Assembly (NCBI RefSeq): GCF_003385185.1
Contig: NZ_PQHZ01000017.1
Span: 51,917 to 115,916 of the forward strand
DNA from: Amycolatopsis palatopharyngis
Lineage (GTDB): Bacteria > Actinomycetota > Actinomycetes > Mycobacteriales > Pseudonocardiaceae
Length of the DNA stretch: 64,000 nucleotides
Direction: 5' to 3'
The position numbers and the translations under genes are program-made. Position 1 is the stretch's first letter. The number at the start of each line of letters is the position of its first letter. The notes beneath the pieces are model-generated. The model searched no databases. It saw only the letters and a program-made list of their open reading frames with translations, and was not told where the DNA came from. Shown here in pieces: positions 18,740 to 29,047 of this stretch.

Positions 18740-19491
18740 GCGGTCTTCACCTCCACCGGAGCACTCGCGTTACCCGCGCTCCGCCACGGGGTGAGGACGT
18801 TGCGCAGCAGCACGAGCAGCAGATCGACCACCAGCGCCAGGGCAAGGGTCAGTACGATGCCGACGACGATCGGCGAGAAGTACTCCCGCTGGAAGCCGTC
18901 GGTGAACAGCACGCCAAGCCCCCCGGTACCGATCAGCGCACCGACGCTGACCAGGCTGATGTTGCTGACCGAAGCGACCCGTACGCCTGCGGTCAGTACC
19001 GGCACCGCCAGTGGCAACTCCACTCCGAGGAAGCGGCGGGCGGGCCGATACCCCAGGGCGGTAGCCGCCGAGATCACGTGTGGCGGCACCGCATCGAGCG
19101 CGTCGAGCACGGGCCGCACGAGCAACGCCGCGGTGTAGAGGGTCAATGCCAGCACCACATTGATGCTGTCCAGGATCTTCGAGCCGATGATGCCCGGAAT
19201 CACCACGAACAACGCGAGCGAGGGGATCGTGTAGAGCAGGTTCGAAGCGACCAGCAGGGCGGGGCGCGTCCTTGGCCACCGTTTCCCGGCCCAGCCCGCG
19301 ACCACGGCGAGCACGATGCCGAGCACCAGCGGCACGAGTGCCAGGTAAATGTGCTCCAGCAGGTTTCCGAGCAACTGCAGGCGAGTGTTCGCGCTACCGA
19401 GATAACGGCCCAGTTCGGCGAAGAACTCAGTGCCTGTCTGGGAACTCGGTTCCGCGATCGAGTCGCCAGGGCTCTGACTCCTGTCACTCAC
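18736..19491 (-). CDS. Glycine betaine/choline-type ABC permease
   Basis: A 251-residue permease paired with the one downstream; together they form the channel. It carries its own EAA-like loop (ISAATALGYRPARRFLGVEL) and several membrane spans. The start is GTG at 19491, overlapping the ATPase stop by 8 nt. The first 25 residues are soluble and contain EPSSQTGTE, whose DNA closely matches a stretch upstream of hpf (about 55.9 kb), so a short repeat may have extended this N-terminus. Confidence 0.92.
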   Translation of the reverse strand: MSDRSQSPGDSIAEPSSQTGTEFFAELGRYLGSANTRLQLLGNLLEHIYLALVPLVLGIVLAVVAGWAGKRWPRTRPALLVASNLLYTIPSLALFVVIPGIIGSKILDSINVVLALTLYTAALLVRPVLDALDAVPPHVISAATALGYRPARRFLGVELPLAVPVLTAGVRVASVSNISLVSVGALIGTGGLGVLFTDGFQREYFSPIVVGIVLTLALALVVDLLLVLLRNVLTPWRSAGNASAPVEVKTA

Positions 19492-20584
19492 GGCCGGTCA
19501 CGCCCTCCGGATGGTTCTCGATGACGTCGAGGACCTGTCGCGCGGTGACCGCTCCGATGGCCCTGCCTTCGGCGTCCACCACCACGCCCAGACTGGCCGG
19601 CGAGGACAGTGCCGCGTCCAGCGCGCCCCGGATCGGAGTTCCCTCCAGGTAGAGCGAGCCTCCCGCGGCCAACTCCGCTTCGCTCAATACACCGTCCACA
19701 AAAGACTCCGGGGGCAACCAGCCGCGCGGCTCGCCCGCGCTGTTCACGGCCAGCAGCCATTCGCCCACCTGCCCGGCGACCTCGCGACCCAGTTCGACCG
19801 TCGGGACCTCCTCGACGCGCACTCCCTTCGCCGAGAGGAAGGAGAGCCCCCGGTAACCGCGGTCGCGGCCGACGAAGGACGCGACGAAGTCGTCCACCGG
19901 GTGCCGGAGTACGTCGGCGGGAGTGCCGTACTGCGCGAGCTTTCCGCCGACCCGCAGCACCGCGACCTTGTCACCGAGCCGGATAGCCTCGTCGATGTCG
20001 TGGGTGACGAACACGATCGTCTTGCCCAATTGGGACTGCAGTCGCAGCAACTCGTCCTGCAGACCTTCACGCACCACCGGATCCACTGCGGAGAACGGTT
20101 CGTCCATCAACAGCACCGGGGAGTCCGCGGCAAGGGCCCGCGCGACACCGACCCGTTGCTGCTGGCCCCCGGACAGCTGCGCGGGGTAGCGCTTGCCCAG
20201 TTCGGCGGGCAGCCCGACGATCTCCAGCAGTTCGGCAGCGCGCCTGCGAGCCCTGGCTTTGTCCCAGCCCGCCAGCAACGGCACGGTGGCCACGTTGCTG
20301 AGTACCGTCCTGTGTGGAAACAGGCCGGCGTGCTGGATGACGTAGCCGATTCCCCTGCGCAACAGTGCGGGATCGGAGTCGCGGATGTCCTTGCCGTCGA
20401 CCAAAACCGCGCCCTCTGTCGGCTCGACCATGCGGTTGATCATCCGCAGGGAGGTTGTCTTGCCGCACCCCGAAGGCCCGACGAACACGGTGATCGTTCC
20501 GTCCTCCACGGTCAGGTCGAGGCTGTCCACCGCCACCGTCCCGCCGGGATACCTCTTGGTCGCGCCCTGGAACTCGATTCCCAC
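19484..20584 (-). CDS. Glycine betaine/choline-type ABC ATPase with CBS region
   Basis: A 366-residue OpuCA/ProV-type ATPase. Walker A GPSGCGKTT is at 36-44, Q-loop Gln84, signature LSGGQ 137-141, Walker B LLMDEP 158-163, then a C-terminal CBS-like part (about 245-355) that in OpuA-type systems senses osmotic state. ATG at 20584. It is the first gene of the four-gene operon running to 17133. Confidence 0.94.
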   Translation of the reverse strand: MGIEFQGATKRYPGGTVAVDSLDLTVEDGTITVFVGPSGCGKTTSLRMINRMVEPTEGAVLVDGKDIRDSDPALLRRGIGYVIQHAGLFPHRTVLSNVATVPLLAGWDKARARRRAAELLEIVGLPAELGKRYPAQLSGGQQQRVGVARALAADSPVLLMDEPFSAVDPVVREGLQDELLRLQSQLGKTIVFVTHDIDEAIRLGDKVAVLRVGGKLAQYGTPADVLRHPVDDFVASFVGRDRGYRGLSFLSAKGVRVEEVPTVELGREVAGQVGEWLLAVNSAGEPRGWLPPESFVDGVLSEAELAAGGSLYLEGTPIRGALDAALSSPASLGVVVDAEGRAIGAVTARQVLDVIENHPEGVTGRE

Positions 20585-20690
20585 CGGTTGCCTCCCTCTT
20601 CACGGCCTCGGCCGGTCGGCAGAACGCTATCCCACGTCACCGGCCACGGCATCGCAGCTCACGTCGTGGACAGGCTCTAAGCTGTGTCCA

Positions 20691-22199
20691 ATGGTGACTC
20701 CACTGGACAAGATCCTCGCCGAGCACGGCGTGCACACCCGGCCGTTGAGAGTGGCGATCACCAGGCTCCGGTCCGGTTGGCAGGACTTCGACCGGCTGGT
20801 CCGTGACTCGGCCGCGCCACGGCGCAGCCTGCAGGAACTGCTGGACGCACTAGGCGACGACCTCGAACGCGACGGCGACGCCTTCCGGCTGCGCACCGAT
20901 GTCGCCCCGGCGTACGCACACCTCGACACGGGACCGGCCGGCGAAACCGGCCTGGCCGCCGATCTCCTCGCGACAGTGGCGGAGTACATCCAGGACGTAC
21001 CCCCGCCACTGCCCGCTTTGGACCATGTGCAGGCTACGGCGGAGACCGTGCTGCGCAGGGCGATGTGGCTGGACGAACAGTACGACCTGGGACACAACAG
21101 ACTCGTGCTGCTGGGTGATCACGATCTCACCTCGCTCGCCGTTCGGCTGATCCGGCCCGAGGCGGAGATCACCGTGGTGGATGTGGACGATCGGGTGCTG
21201 GAGTACCTCGACCGGCACAGCGATCGAAGCGTCGCGACGGTGCACGCCGATCTGCGGGTCGGGCTTCCCCCCGCGGTCACCGGCCGTGCCGATCTGGTGT
21301 TCAGCGATCCGCCGTACACCCCAGCGGGAATGGCACTGTTCGCCGCCCGCGGTGTCGAATGCCTCGCCGATCCGCCGAAAGGCCGGCTGTTACTCGCCTA
21401 CGGCTACAGCCCCCGCCATCCCGCACTCGGCGCGCAGGTCCAGCGCGAACTCGCCGGGCTGGGGCTGGTGTTCGAGAGCATCGTGCCGGGCTTCCACCGC
21501 TACCACGGAGCGCAGGCCATCGGCAGTGCGGCGGACCTCTACGTCTGTCAGCCCAGCGGGCAACCACGCAGACCACGCGGCGGCAAGGGACAGCCCGGGA
21601 TCTACACCCACGGCCCACAGTCGGTGGAGTCGGCGGGCACCGCACCCGAACTACTTTCGGCGCTGTCCGACATCGCCGGTGAGGGTATGGATCGCGTCGA
21701 ACGCCGGAAGCCGGACTGGGCGAAACCGGTGTCCGCGCCGGCAGGCACCGCCATCGCGATGGACCTCACCGCGGATCCCGGACCGTGGTTGCTACGAGCC
21801 CTGCTCGCGGTGAACGCCGAGCGGGTCGCGGTGTTGCTGCCCAACGCTCACCCGGACCTGGCCAACGCCGATGCCCAGCGCCGGCTGTCCGATCTGCTCG
21901 GCCCGAAGTACCGGCTCCGGCTGTTGCGCAGCACACCGGACAACTCGCATGCGGTGGTGGTCGCGGTGGCCGTCGCGCCACCACAGGGGGCGGAGGCCGT
22001 CCGGCACGCGATCTGGACGAGGGCACACGGCAAGCTGGGCAACACCGGGCGCGAGGCGCTGATCGCCGCTTCCGGGAGTACGACGACCAAGAACGAGGCC
22101 CGCGAACGTATGGCGGCCATCGCTCCCGGCCTGCTCGACCTCCGCCTGATCGACGTCGCCCGCCACCGCATCGCCGAACTCGCCGAGGCACTCAGCTGA
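20691..22199 (+). CDS. BpsA-like (bis-aminopropyl spermidine synthase family) enzyme
   Basis: A 502-residue protein with an N-terminal winged-helix-like region (1-90), a Rossmann transferase fold with LLGDHDLTSLAVRLI as cofactor loop and the acidic end VVDVDDRVLEY, and the motif FSDPPYTPAG. This pattern is that of the DUF43/branched-chain polyamine synthase family. A further 170 residues form a second domain. In archaea BpsA adds aminopropyl groups to spermidine; the actinobacterial role is not established. The start is ATG 20691, which follows a non-coding stretch of the same frame. It is convergent with the malic enzyme gene. Confidence 0.7.
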   Translation: MVTPLDKILAEHGVHTRPLRVAITRLRSGWQDFDRLVRDSAAPRRSLQELLDALGDDLERDGDAFRLRTDVAPAYAHLDTGPAGETGLAADLLATVAEYIQDVPPPLPALDHVQATAETVLRRAMWLDEQYDLGHNRLVLLGDHDLTSLAVRLIRPEAEITVVDVDDRVLEYLDRHSDRSVATVHADLRVGLPPAVTGRADLVFSDPPYTPAGMALFAARGVECLADPPKGRLLLAYGYSPRHPALGAQVQRELAGLGLVFESIVPGFHRYHGAQAIGSAADLYVCQPSGQPRRPRGGKGQPGIYTHGPQSVESAGTAPELLSALSDIAGEGMDRVERRKPDWAKPVSAPAGTAIAMDLTADPGPWLLRALLAVNAERVAVLLPNAHPDLANADAQRRLSDLLGPKYRLRLLRSTPDNSHAVVVAVAVAPPQGAEAVRHAIWTRAHGKLGNTGREALIAASGSTTTKNEARERMAAIAPGLLDLRLIDVARHRIAELAEALS

Positions 22200-22201
22200 G
22201 A

Positions 22202-22247
22202 CCGGCGCGGCCACTTCGGGCAGGAAAGCCCGAAGTGGCCGCGCCGG
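22202..22247. terminator. Bidirectional terminator, 20-bp perfect stem
   Basis: Arms 22202-22221 and 22228-22247 pair perfectly around loop AGGAAA. It lies exactly between the convergent stop codons at 22199 and 22259 and can serve both genes. Confidence 0.9.
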
Positions 22248-22258
22248 AAATGCCAGGG

Positions 22259-23533
22259 TCAGGCCGTGACGCCGTCCTGGGCGGCCGCCTTCGCCACGGC
22301 GGCGGCGACCTCGGGCGCGACCCGCGGGTCCAGCGGGCTCGGCACGATGCGGTCGGCGGCCAGGTCGTCGGAGGCGACGGCCACGATGGCATCCGCCGCG
22401 GCGAGCTTCATGTTCTCGGTGATCGCCCGCGCACCCGCATCCAGCGCACCACGGAACACACCGGGGAACGCGAGGACGTTGTTGATCTGGTTCGGGAAGT
22501 CGCTGCGTCCGGTGGCCACGACGGCGGCGTAGCGCGCCGCGACCGCGGGGTGCACCTCGGGATCCGGGTTGGACAGCGCGAACACGATCGAGTCCTTGGC
22601 CATCGTGGCCAGCAGGGATTCGTCGATCGTCGATCCGGACAGCCCGAGGAACACGTCGGCGCCCTTCAGCGCCTCCGCGAGCCCGCCGCGCAGACCCTCC
22701 GAGTTGGTCGTCGCGGCCAGCTCTTCCTTGATCGGGTTCAGGTTGTCCCTGCCGGGGTGGATGATCCCCTTCGAGTCGAGCACGACCACGTCGCCGATCC
22801 CCGCGGCCTGCAGGATCCTGGCGCATGCGACTCCCGCGGCGCCCGCTCCGGAGATCACCACACGCTGGCCGGGCATCGCCCGGTCCAGCACGAGGTTGGC
22901 ACCACGCAGTGCGGCGAGCGCCACGATGGCCGTGCCGTGCTGGTCATCGTGCATGACCGGGCAGTCCAGGGCCTCCTTGACCTTCGCCTCCAGCTCGAAG
23001 CACCGAGGCGCGGAGATGTCCTCGAGGTTGACCGCGCCAAAGGAGGGACGTAGCCGCACCAGCGTCTCGACGATCTCGTCCACGTCTGTGGTGTCGAGCA
23101 CGAGGGGAATGGAGTCGAGCCCGGCGAAGGTCTTGAAAAGCACCGACTTGCCCTCCATGACCGGCAGCGACGCGCTGGCACCGATGTCGCCGAGGCCGAG
23201 CACAGCGGTGCCGTCGCTGACGACGACCACCAGCCGGTCCGCCCAGGTGTAGCGCTCGGCGAGGGAGGCGTCCTCGGCGATCGCCCTGCTCACCTTGGCC
23301 ACACCCGGCGTGTAGGCAATGGACAGGTCACGGGGCTGCGAGATCGGCCGCGTCGCCGCCACCGAGAGCTTGCCGCCCTCGTGACCGCGAAAGATCTCGT
23401 CGTCGGTCACCGGTGAGGTGTCGCCCGAGACCGGCGGCGACGCCTGCGCGGCGGTGTCCTTGCTGACCTGGTCGTTCATTGCGTTTCCTGTCATCAGATC
23501 GATCGCCGGCCTCGCGACGTGAACGTTGGACAC
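22259..23533 (-). CDS. NAD(P)-dependent malic enzyme
   Basis: A 424-residue malic enzyme that oxidatively decarboxylates malate to pyruvate. It has the short bacterial layout: YTPGVAKVSRAIAEDASLA near the N-terminus, catalytic region VMHDDQHGTAIV, Rossmann motif SGAGAAGVACARIL and metal-binding region FALSNPDPE. The start is GTG 23533 with GGGAGA upstream; ATGs at residues 14 and 19 are alternatives. NAD or NADP preference cannot be told. It is divergent from the epimerase gene. Confidence 0.93.
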   Translation of the reverse strand: MSNVHVARPAIDLMTGNAMNDQVSKDTAAQASPPVSGDTSPVTDDEIFRGHEGGKLSVAATRPISQPRDLSIAYTPGVAKVSRAIAEDASLAERYTWADRLVVVVSDGTAVLGLGDIGASASLPVMEGKSVLFKTFAGLDSIPLVLDTTDVDEIVETLVRLRPSFGAVNLEDISAPRCFELEAKVKEALDCPVMHDDQHGTAIVALAALRGANLVLDRAMPGQRVVISGAGAAGVACARILQAAGIGDVVVLDSKGIIHPGRDNLNPIKEELAATTNSEGLRGGLAEALKGADVFLGLSGSTIDESLLATMAKDSIVFALSNPDPEVHPAVAARYAAVVATGRSDFPNQINNVLAFPGVFRGALDAGARAITENMKLAAADAIVAVASDDLAADRIVPSPLDPRVAPEVAAAVAKAAAQDGVTA

Positions 23534-23699
23534 TTCAGTTCTCCCGAAGTTGCGGGGTTGGGGCCGACTGCGGATGACTCCGCATTATCGTCCCCGGTGA
23601 CATGAGCTCCTCCAGCACGGCGATCCAGGCGCGGTAGCGCAGGTCACCGGCGAGGCGTCCGTCGATTGGCCGTGGTGCGGCATGACCGCGAACGCGGCG

Positions 23700-23788
23700 G
23701 TCACATCAGTGTGACAGGCCGGGTACCGGTTGCGATCCCTCGGTGCGGCTGAGGTCACACAATTGATCGAATAAGTGCAGGTCACACA
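23700..23788. promoter_or_regulatory. TCACA-type repeats between malic enzyme and epimerase genes
   Basis: The 308-nt divergent gap holds an inverted repeat GTCACA-N4-TGTGAC (23700-23715) and a direct repeat GGTCACACA at 23753-23761 and 23780-23788, 27 bp apart. This looks like an operator array. The regulator is unknown. Confidence 0.45.
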
Positions 23789-23841
23789 GCCATTCGCAAG
23801 ACGTCCGTCCGGTTTGGTTGGCCCTGGATAGGGTGTCGGGC

Positions 23842-24444
23842 ATGGACGCGCGAGAGTTGGCCGTACGGGACGCATTCGAGTTCACCCCCAAGACGTTTCC
23901 GGACCACCGTGGCTTGTTCGTCGCGCCGTTCCAGGAGCCCGCTTTCGTCAAGAAGGTCGGGCACCAGCTCCATCTCGCGCAGGTCAACCACAGCAGGTCG
24001 GTGCGTGGAACCATCCGGGGAGTTCATTTTGCCGACACCCCGCCAGGGCAGGCGAAGTACGTCTCGTGCGCCCACGGTGCCCTGCTGGACGTCGTGGTCG
24101 ACGTACGGGTGGGCTCGCCCACCTTCGGCCGCTGGGACGCGGTGCGACTGGACGGCGCCGACTGCAGGGCGGTGTATCTCGCGGAGGGGCTCGGCCACGG
24201 CTTCATCGCGCTCGAGGACGACACGGTCATGACCTACCTGTGCTCGACCGGCTACAACCCGGCAGGCGAGCACGGCATCGCTCCGCTCGATCCCGACCTC
24301 GGCCTGCCGTGGCCCACCGACCTCGAACCCGTGCTCTCGGAGAAGGACGTCTCGGCCCCCACACTGGCCGAGGCCGAGACGGCGGGACTGCTCCCGCGGT
24401 ACGCGGACTGCCTCGCCCACTACGAGGCGCTGCGCGCCAACTGA
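23842..24444 (+). CDS. dTDP-4-dehydrorhamnose 3,5-epimerase family protein (RmlC-like)
   Basis: A 200-residue cupin of the RmlC/RfbC family that would epimerise a dTDP-4-keto-6-deoxy sugar. The catalytic His lies in RGTIRGVHF (about residue 61), with QAKYVSCAHGALLDVVVDVR and GLGHGFIALED as family blocks. No other dTDP-sugar gene is nearby, so its precise substrate and pathway are open. I chose ATG 23842; an upstream in-frame start at 23818 adds eight residues. Confidence 0.9.
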   Translation: MDARELAVRDAFEFTPKTFPDHRGLFVAPFQEPAFVKKVGHQLHLAQVNHSRSVRGTIRGVHFADTPPGQAKYVSCAHGALLDVVVDVRVGSPTFGRWDAVRLDGADCRAVYLAEGLGHGFIALEDDTVMTYLCSTGYNPAGEHGIAPLDPDLGLPWPTDLEPVLSEKDVSAPTLAEAETAGLLPRYADCLAHYEALRAN

Positions 24445-24448
24445 ACCT

Positions 24449-24470
24449 CGCACTTTCCCGGGAAAGCGCG
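24449..24470. repeat. Dispersed palindrome, copy 2 (one arm GCG)
   Basis: CACTTTCCCGGGAAAGCG core, a slightly imperfect copy starting five nt after the epimerase stop codon. Confidence 0.85.
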
Positions 24471-24499
24471 GGACACCACGCGCGTGACCTGCGACGGGA

Positions 24500-24545
24500 G
24501 TCCCGCCCCCTCGCACTTTCCCGGGAAAGTGCGAGGGGGCGGGAC
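24500..24545. repeat. Dispersed palindrome, copy 3, within a 46-bp perfect palindrome
   Basis: The core is extended on both sides (GCCCCCTCG / CGAGGGGGC and beyond) so that 24500-24545 is a perfect 46-bp palindrome with no loop. It sits between the convergent epimerase and cholesterol oxidase genes, about 20 nt from the latter's stop, and could terminate both or extrude as a cruciform. Confidence 0.9.
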
Positions 24546-24564
24546 GACCTGGCCAGGGCCTGCC

Positions 24565-26346
<1,782 letters not shown>

Positions 26347-26429
26347 TCAACCGCTGACTCGACCTGACCGCACCGTCCGGCGAGACACCCTGCGGCAGGC
26401 GACGTATGTGGCCGTGCGCTCGTACGCGC

Positions 26430-26900
26430 CTACTTTCGCGGAGTGACCCAGATCGTGATGGTGCCGGTGACCACCGGCTTGCCGTTGCGGTCGGAGATCG
26501 TGATCGGAACGTCGAGTTCGGCGCCCGCTGCGCCGAACTCGGGAAGCTCGGCGAGTTCGGCCACCGCCGTCAGCCCGGTCTCCGCCTTCGCGACGTACTC
26601 GACGGTCATCCCCTTCGGCAGCCAGCGGTGAGTGGCGGGCACGGTCGCCTCGGCCAGCATCCCCATGGCGATCTCCGCGAGATTGCATGCAGCGATCGCG
26701 TGGAACGTGCCGATGTGGTTGTGCACGCCCCACCACTTCGGTGCGCTCACCACACACCGGCCGGGTTCGAGCTCGCGCACGGCGGGCAGCACCGTCCGGA
26801 AGTAGGGCACCCGCAGGCACATCGCTGCCGAGAACAACTGCTTCCCACCAGGCCGTTCCACCAGTTTCCGCCACATCGCGAAAGTGGGGTTCTGGGGCAT
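26430..26900 (-). CDS. DUF4442 hotdog-fold thioesterase-like protein
   Basis: A 156-residue single hotdog domain. Blocks include NHIGTFHAIAACNLAEIAMGM (helix with the N-H region) and strands with TVEYVAKAETGLTAVAEL and PVVTGTITIWVTP. Such proteins are thought to hydrolyse or bind acyl-CoA; no substrate is known. ATG at 26900, divergent from the phosphatase gene with 89 nt between. Confidence 0.85.
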   Translation of the reverse strand: MPQNPTFAMWRKLVERPGGKQLFSAAMCLRVPYFRTVLPAVRELEPGRCVVSAPKWWGVHNHIGTFHAIAACNLAEIAMGMLAEATVPATHRWLPKGMTVEYVAKAETGLTAVAELAELPEFGAAGAELDVPITISDRNGKPVVTGTITIWVTPRK

Positions 26901-26989
26901 CGTGTCTCTCCGTTCGCCGGTTGGCGGCCATCACCCAGCCGCAGGTTACTGATCGGTAGCTTAGTTCGACGGCGACTATATTCGCACCT

Positions 26990-27577
26990 GTGGAACATCG
27001 GCTGTACTTGATCCGGCACGGAAAGACGGAGTGGTCGGCGAGCGGCAGGCACACCGGCTACACCGATATCCCGCTCACCGAGGAGGGCGAGAAACAGGCC
27101 GTAGCGGCGGGCGAGGCCTTGCGGTCGCTGCGCGGCGACACCACCCCCGTCACCGTGTTCGCCAGCCCACGGCAACGGGCACTGCGCACGGCAGAGCTGG
27201 CCGGGCTCGAGGTCGCGGAAATTACCGAGGACCTCGCGGAATGGGACTACGGCGACTACGAGGGCATCACCACAGAGGAGATCCGCCACACGGTCCCTGG
27301 CTGGACCGTGTGGTCGCATCCCAGTCCGGGCGGCGAGAGCGCGGCGCAGGTGTCGGCCCGAGCCGACTCTGTGCTCGACCGCGTCCATGAGGCATTACGA
27401 GACATCGATGTGCTTCTTGTCGGTCACGGGCACTTCGGCCGCGTCGTCGTGGCCAGGTGGCTCGGACTCGACGCGGGCTCCGGTGTCCACTTCAGACTCG
27501 ACCCCGCCGGCGTCACCGTTCTGGGCCACGAACGGGGCGTGCCCCAGATCCGGCAACTGAACGTGCTGCCTGGCTGA
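26990..27577 (+). CDS. Histidine phosphatase family protein
   Basis: A 195-residue member of the phosphoglycerate mutase-like superfamily. The phospho-acceptor His is in LIRHGKTEW (residues 7-15), with GRHTGYTDIPLT next, the acid region EWDYGDYEG, and the second His in VGHGHFGRVV. Substrate unknown; close relatives are annotated as acid phosphatases. GTG start at 26990. Confidence 0.92.
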   Translation: MEHRLYLIRHGKTEWSASGRHTGYTDIPLTEEGEKQAVAAGEALRSLRGDTTPVTVFASPRQRALRTAELAGLEVAEITEDLAEWDYGDYEGITTEEIRHTVPGWTVWSHPSPGGESAAQVSARADSVLDRVHEALRDIDVLLVGHGHFGRVVVARWLGLDAGSGVHFRLDPAGVTVLGHERGVPQIRQLNVLPG

Positions 27578-27746
27578 AAGCTTGTTGGCGAACGACACCG
27601 ACCTGTGCAACTGTCTGACCCGGCCCCGCGCCGACCGGAGGCCCCCGGCGTTGTGTCCGAGAACACCAACGCCGTGCAGCACCAAAGGCGTCTAGCTACC
27701 TGATCGTGGACGCCGGCTCGTCCGAACTGACGCTGAAAGGCCCACC

Positions 27747-28229
27747 GTGACCGACAACCGCATCCGCCGCGTCCGTGAATCCGATATCGACGCGGTCGTG
27801 GGCTTGGTACACGAACTCGCGGAGTACGAGAAGGCACCCCAGGAATGCCACCTCGATGCCGCGCAACTGCACCGTGCCCTGTTCGGCCCCACGCCCGCCC
27901 TGTTCGGCCACGTCGCTGAGATCGAGGGCGAGGTGGTCGGGTGCGCCCTGTGGTTCCTCAACTTCTCCACCTGGCGCGGAGTGCACGGCATCTACCTCGA
28001 GGACCTGTACGTCCGGCAGAGCATGCGCGGCTCGGGACTGGGCAAGGCGCTGCTCACCGAACTGGCCGCCGAATGCGTGCGGCAGGGATACGGACGGCTT
28101 GAGTGGTCGGTCCTGAACTGGAACAGTCCGGCGATCGAGTTCTATCGGTCGATGGGCGCACAGCCGTTGGACGAGTGGACCGTGTACCGGCTCAGCGACG
28201 AGGCGCTGGAGAAGGCCGCGACCGCCTGA
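27747..28229 (+). CDS. GNAT-family N-acetyltransferase
   Basis: A 160-residue GNAT enzyme. The acetyl-CoA loop is RQSMRGSGLGKALL, preceded by strand GIYLEDLYV and followed by WSVLNWNSPAIEFYRSMGA, the arrangement of the spermidine/diamine acetyltransferase (SAT1-like) subgroup. A polyamine substrate is possible but not shown. GTG start at 27747; the 169 nt before it hold no recognised element. Confidence 0.92.
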   Translation: MTDNRIRRVRESDIDAVVGLVHELAEYEKAPQECHLDAAQLHRALFGPTPALFGHVAEIEGEVVGCALWFLNFSTWRGVHGIYLEDLYVRQSMRGSGLGKALLTELAAECVRQGYGRLEWSVLNWNSPAIEFYRSMGAQPLDEWTVYRLSDEALEKAATA

Positions 28230-28243
28230 AACCCAGCGGGGGA

Positions 28244-28795
28244 CTACCCGTTCTCCTCGCGTTCCCGGCGAGCCGCCCGGCCCTCCGCGCTGTCGCGCCA
28301 GGCCGCGTCCTCCTCGCTCTCGCCCTCCGTCAGGCCCAGCGCCCACGCCCTGGACGGCACGCGGAACAGCAGTACGACGATCAGGACACCGACGGCGATC
28401 AGCGGGATGCCGATGGCAGGCTGCCCGGACGGGCCCGCGGCATACCACCCGATCGCGGCGAGCAGCAGGCCGACGACGACGCCGGGGGAACGGGCCCACG
28501 TCTTGCCCAGGACCAGGCCCACGGCGCAGGCGACCGTGCCCGCACCCATCAGGGCGTAGTACACGACCTCGGCGTAGATGTTCTCGGTCCCACCCTCGGC
28601 CCTGGTGAGGGAGTTCACCAGCAATGCCACGGCCAGCGCGAACATGACCAAACCCGGCAATGCGGTCAGCCCACCGGCAAGGCGGACCTCGCGCGGGGCC
28701 GGGGAGAACTTGTCGGCGAGCGACACGGGTACCGGGCCTTCCGAACTGCTGGTCGGAGCACGAATCGCCCTATCCGGGTGACCGTGCGTGAACAC
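28244..28795 (-). CDS. Four-span membrane protein of unknown function
   Basis: A 183-residue protein with four hydrophobic segments (LTALPGLVMFALAVALLV, YYALMGAGTVACAVGLVLG, VVVGLLLAAIGWYAAG, IGIPLIAVGVLIVVLLF) and an acidic, Arg-rich cytoplasmic tail (TEGESEEDAAWRDSAEGR). The start is uncertain: GTG 28795 has GGAGG almost touching it, while GTG 28726 has GGAAGG at better spacing and gives 160 residues. It is convergent with the acetyltransferase gene (14 nt). Confidence 0.8.
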   Translation of the reverse strand: MFTHGHPDRAIRAPTSSSEGPVPVSLADKFSPAPREVRLAGGLTALPGLVMFALAVALLVNSLTRAEGGTENIYAEVVYYALMGAGTVACAVGLVLGKTWARSPGVVVGLLLAAIGWYAAGPSGQPAIGIPLIAVGVLIVVLLFRVPSRAWALGLTEGESEEDAAWRDSAEGRAARREREENG

Positions 28796-29047
28796 CTCCG
28801 ATGGTATGCCACCCGGTCGGCCGTTTTCCCGGACCCGCTGAGAGCGCGAAGATCAGGGTGTCGTCGATGAGCGGGCGGTCGCCCGGGTGCACTTGTCACG
28901 GCAGCCGAAAGTCAGTCGATTTCACTGACGAACGGAGGAGGCCCGGCAGAAGGACTCCAGGTATGTCGTCGCGAGCGTGACGAGCTTCGCATCACGCGAT
29001 GCCCGAGAGCAGCCCAATCGGGTGGCAATGTCACTTACTCTCGGGTA

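Noticed and set aside
20385..20690. Upstream extension of the BpsA-like gene (plus strand)
   Set aside because: It is antisense to the ABC ATPase gene; the family start lies at ATG 20691.
24449..24545. Repeats read as a CRISPR-like array
   Set aside because: Only two copies here, unequal spacing, palindromic core, no cas genes.
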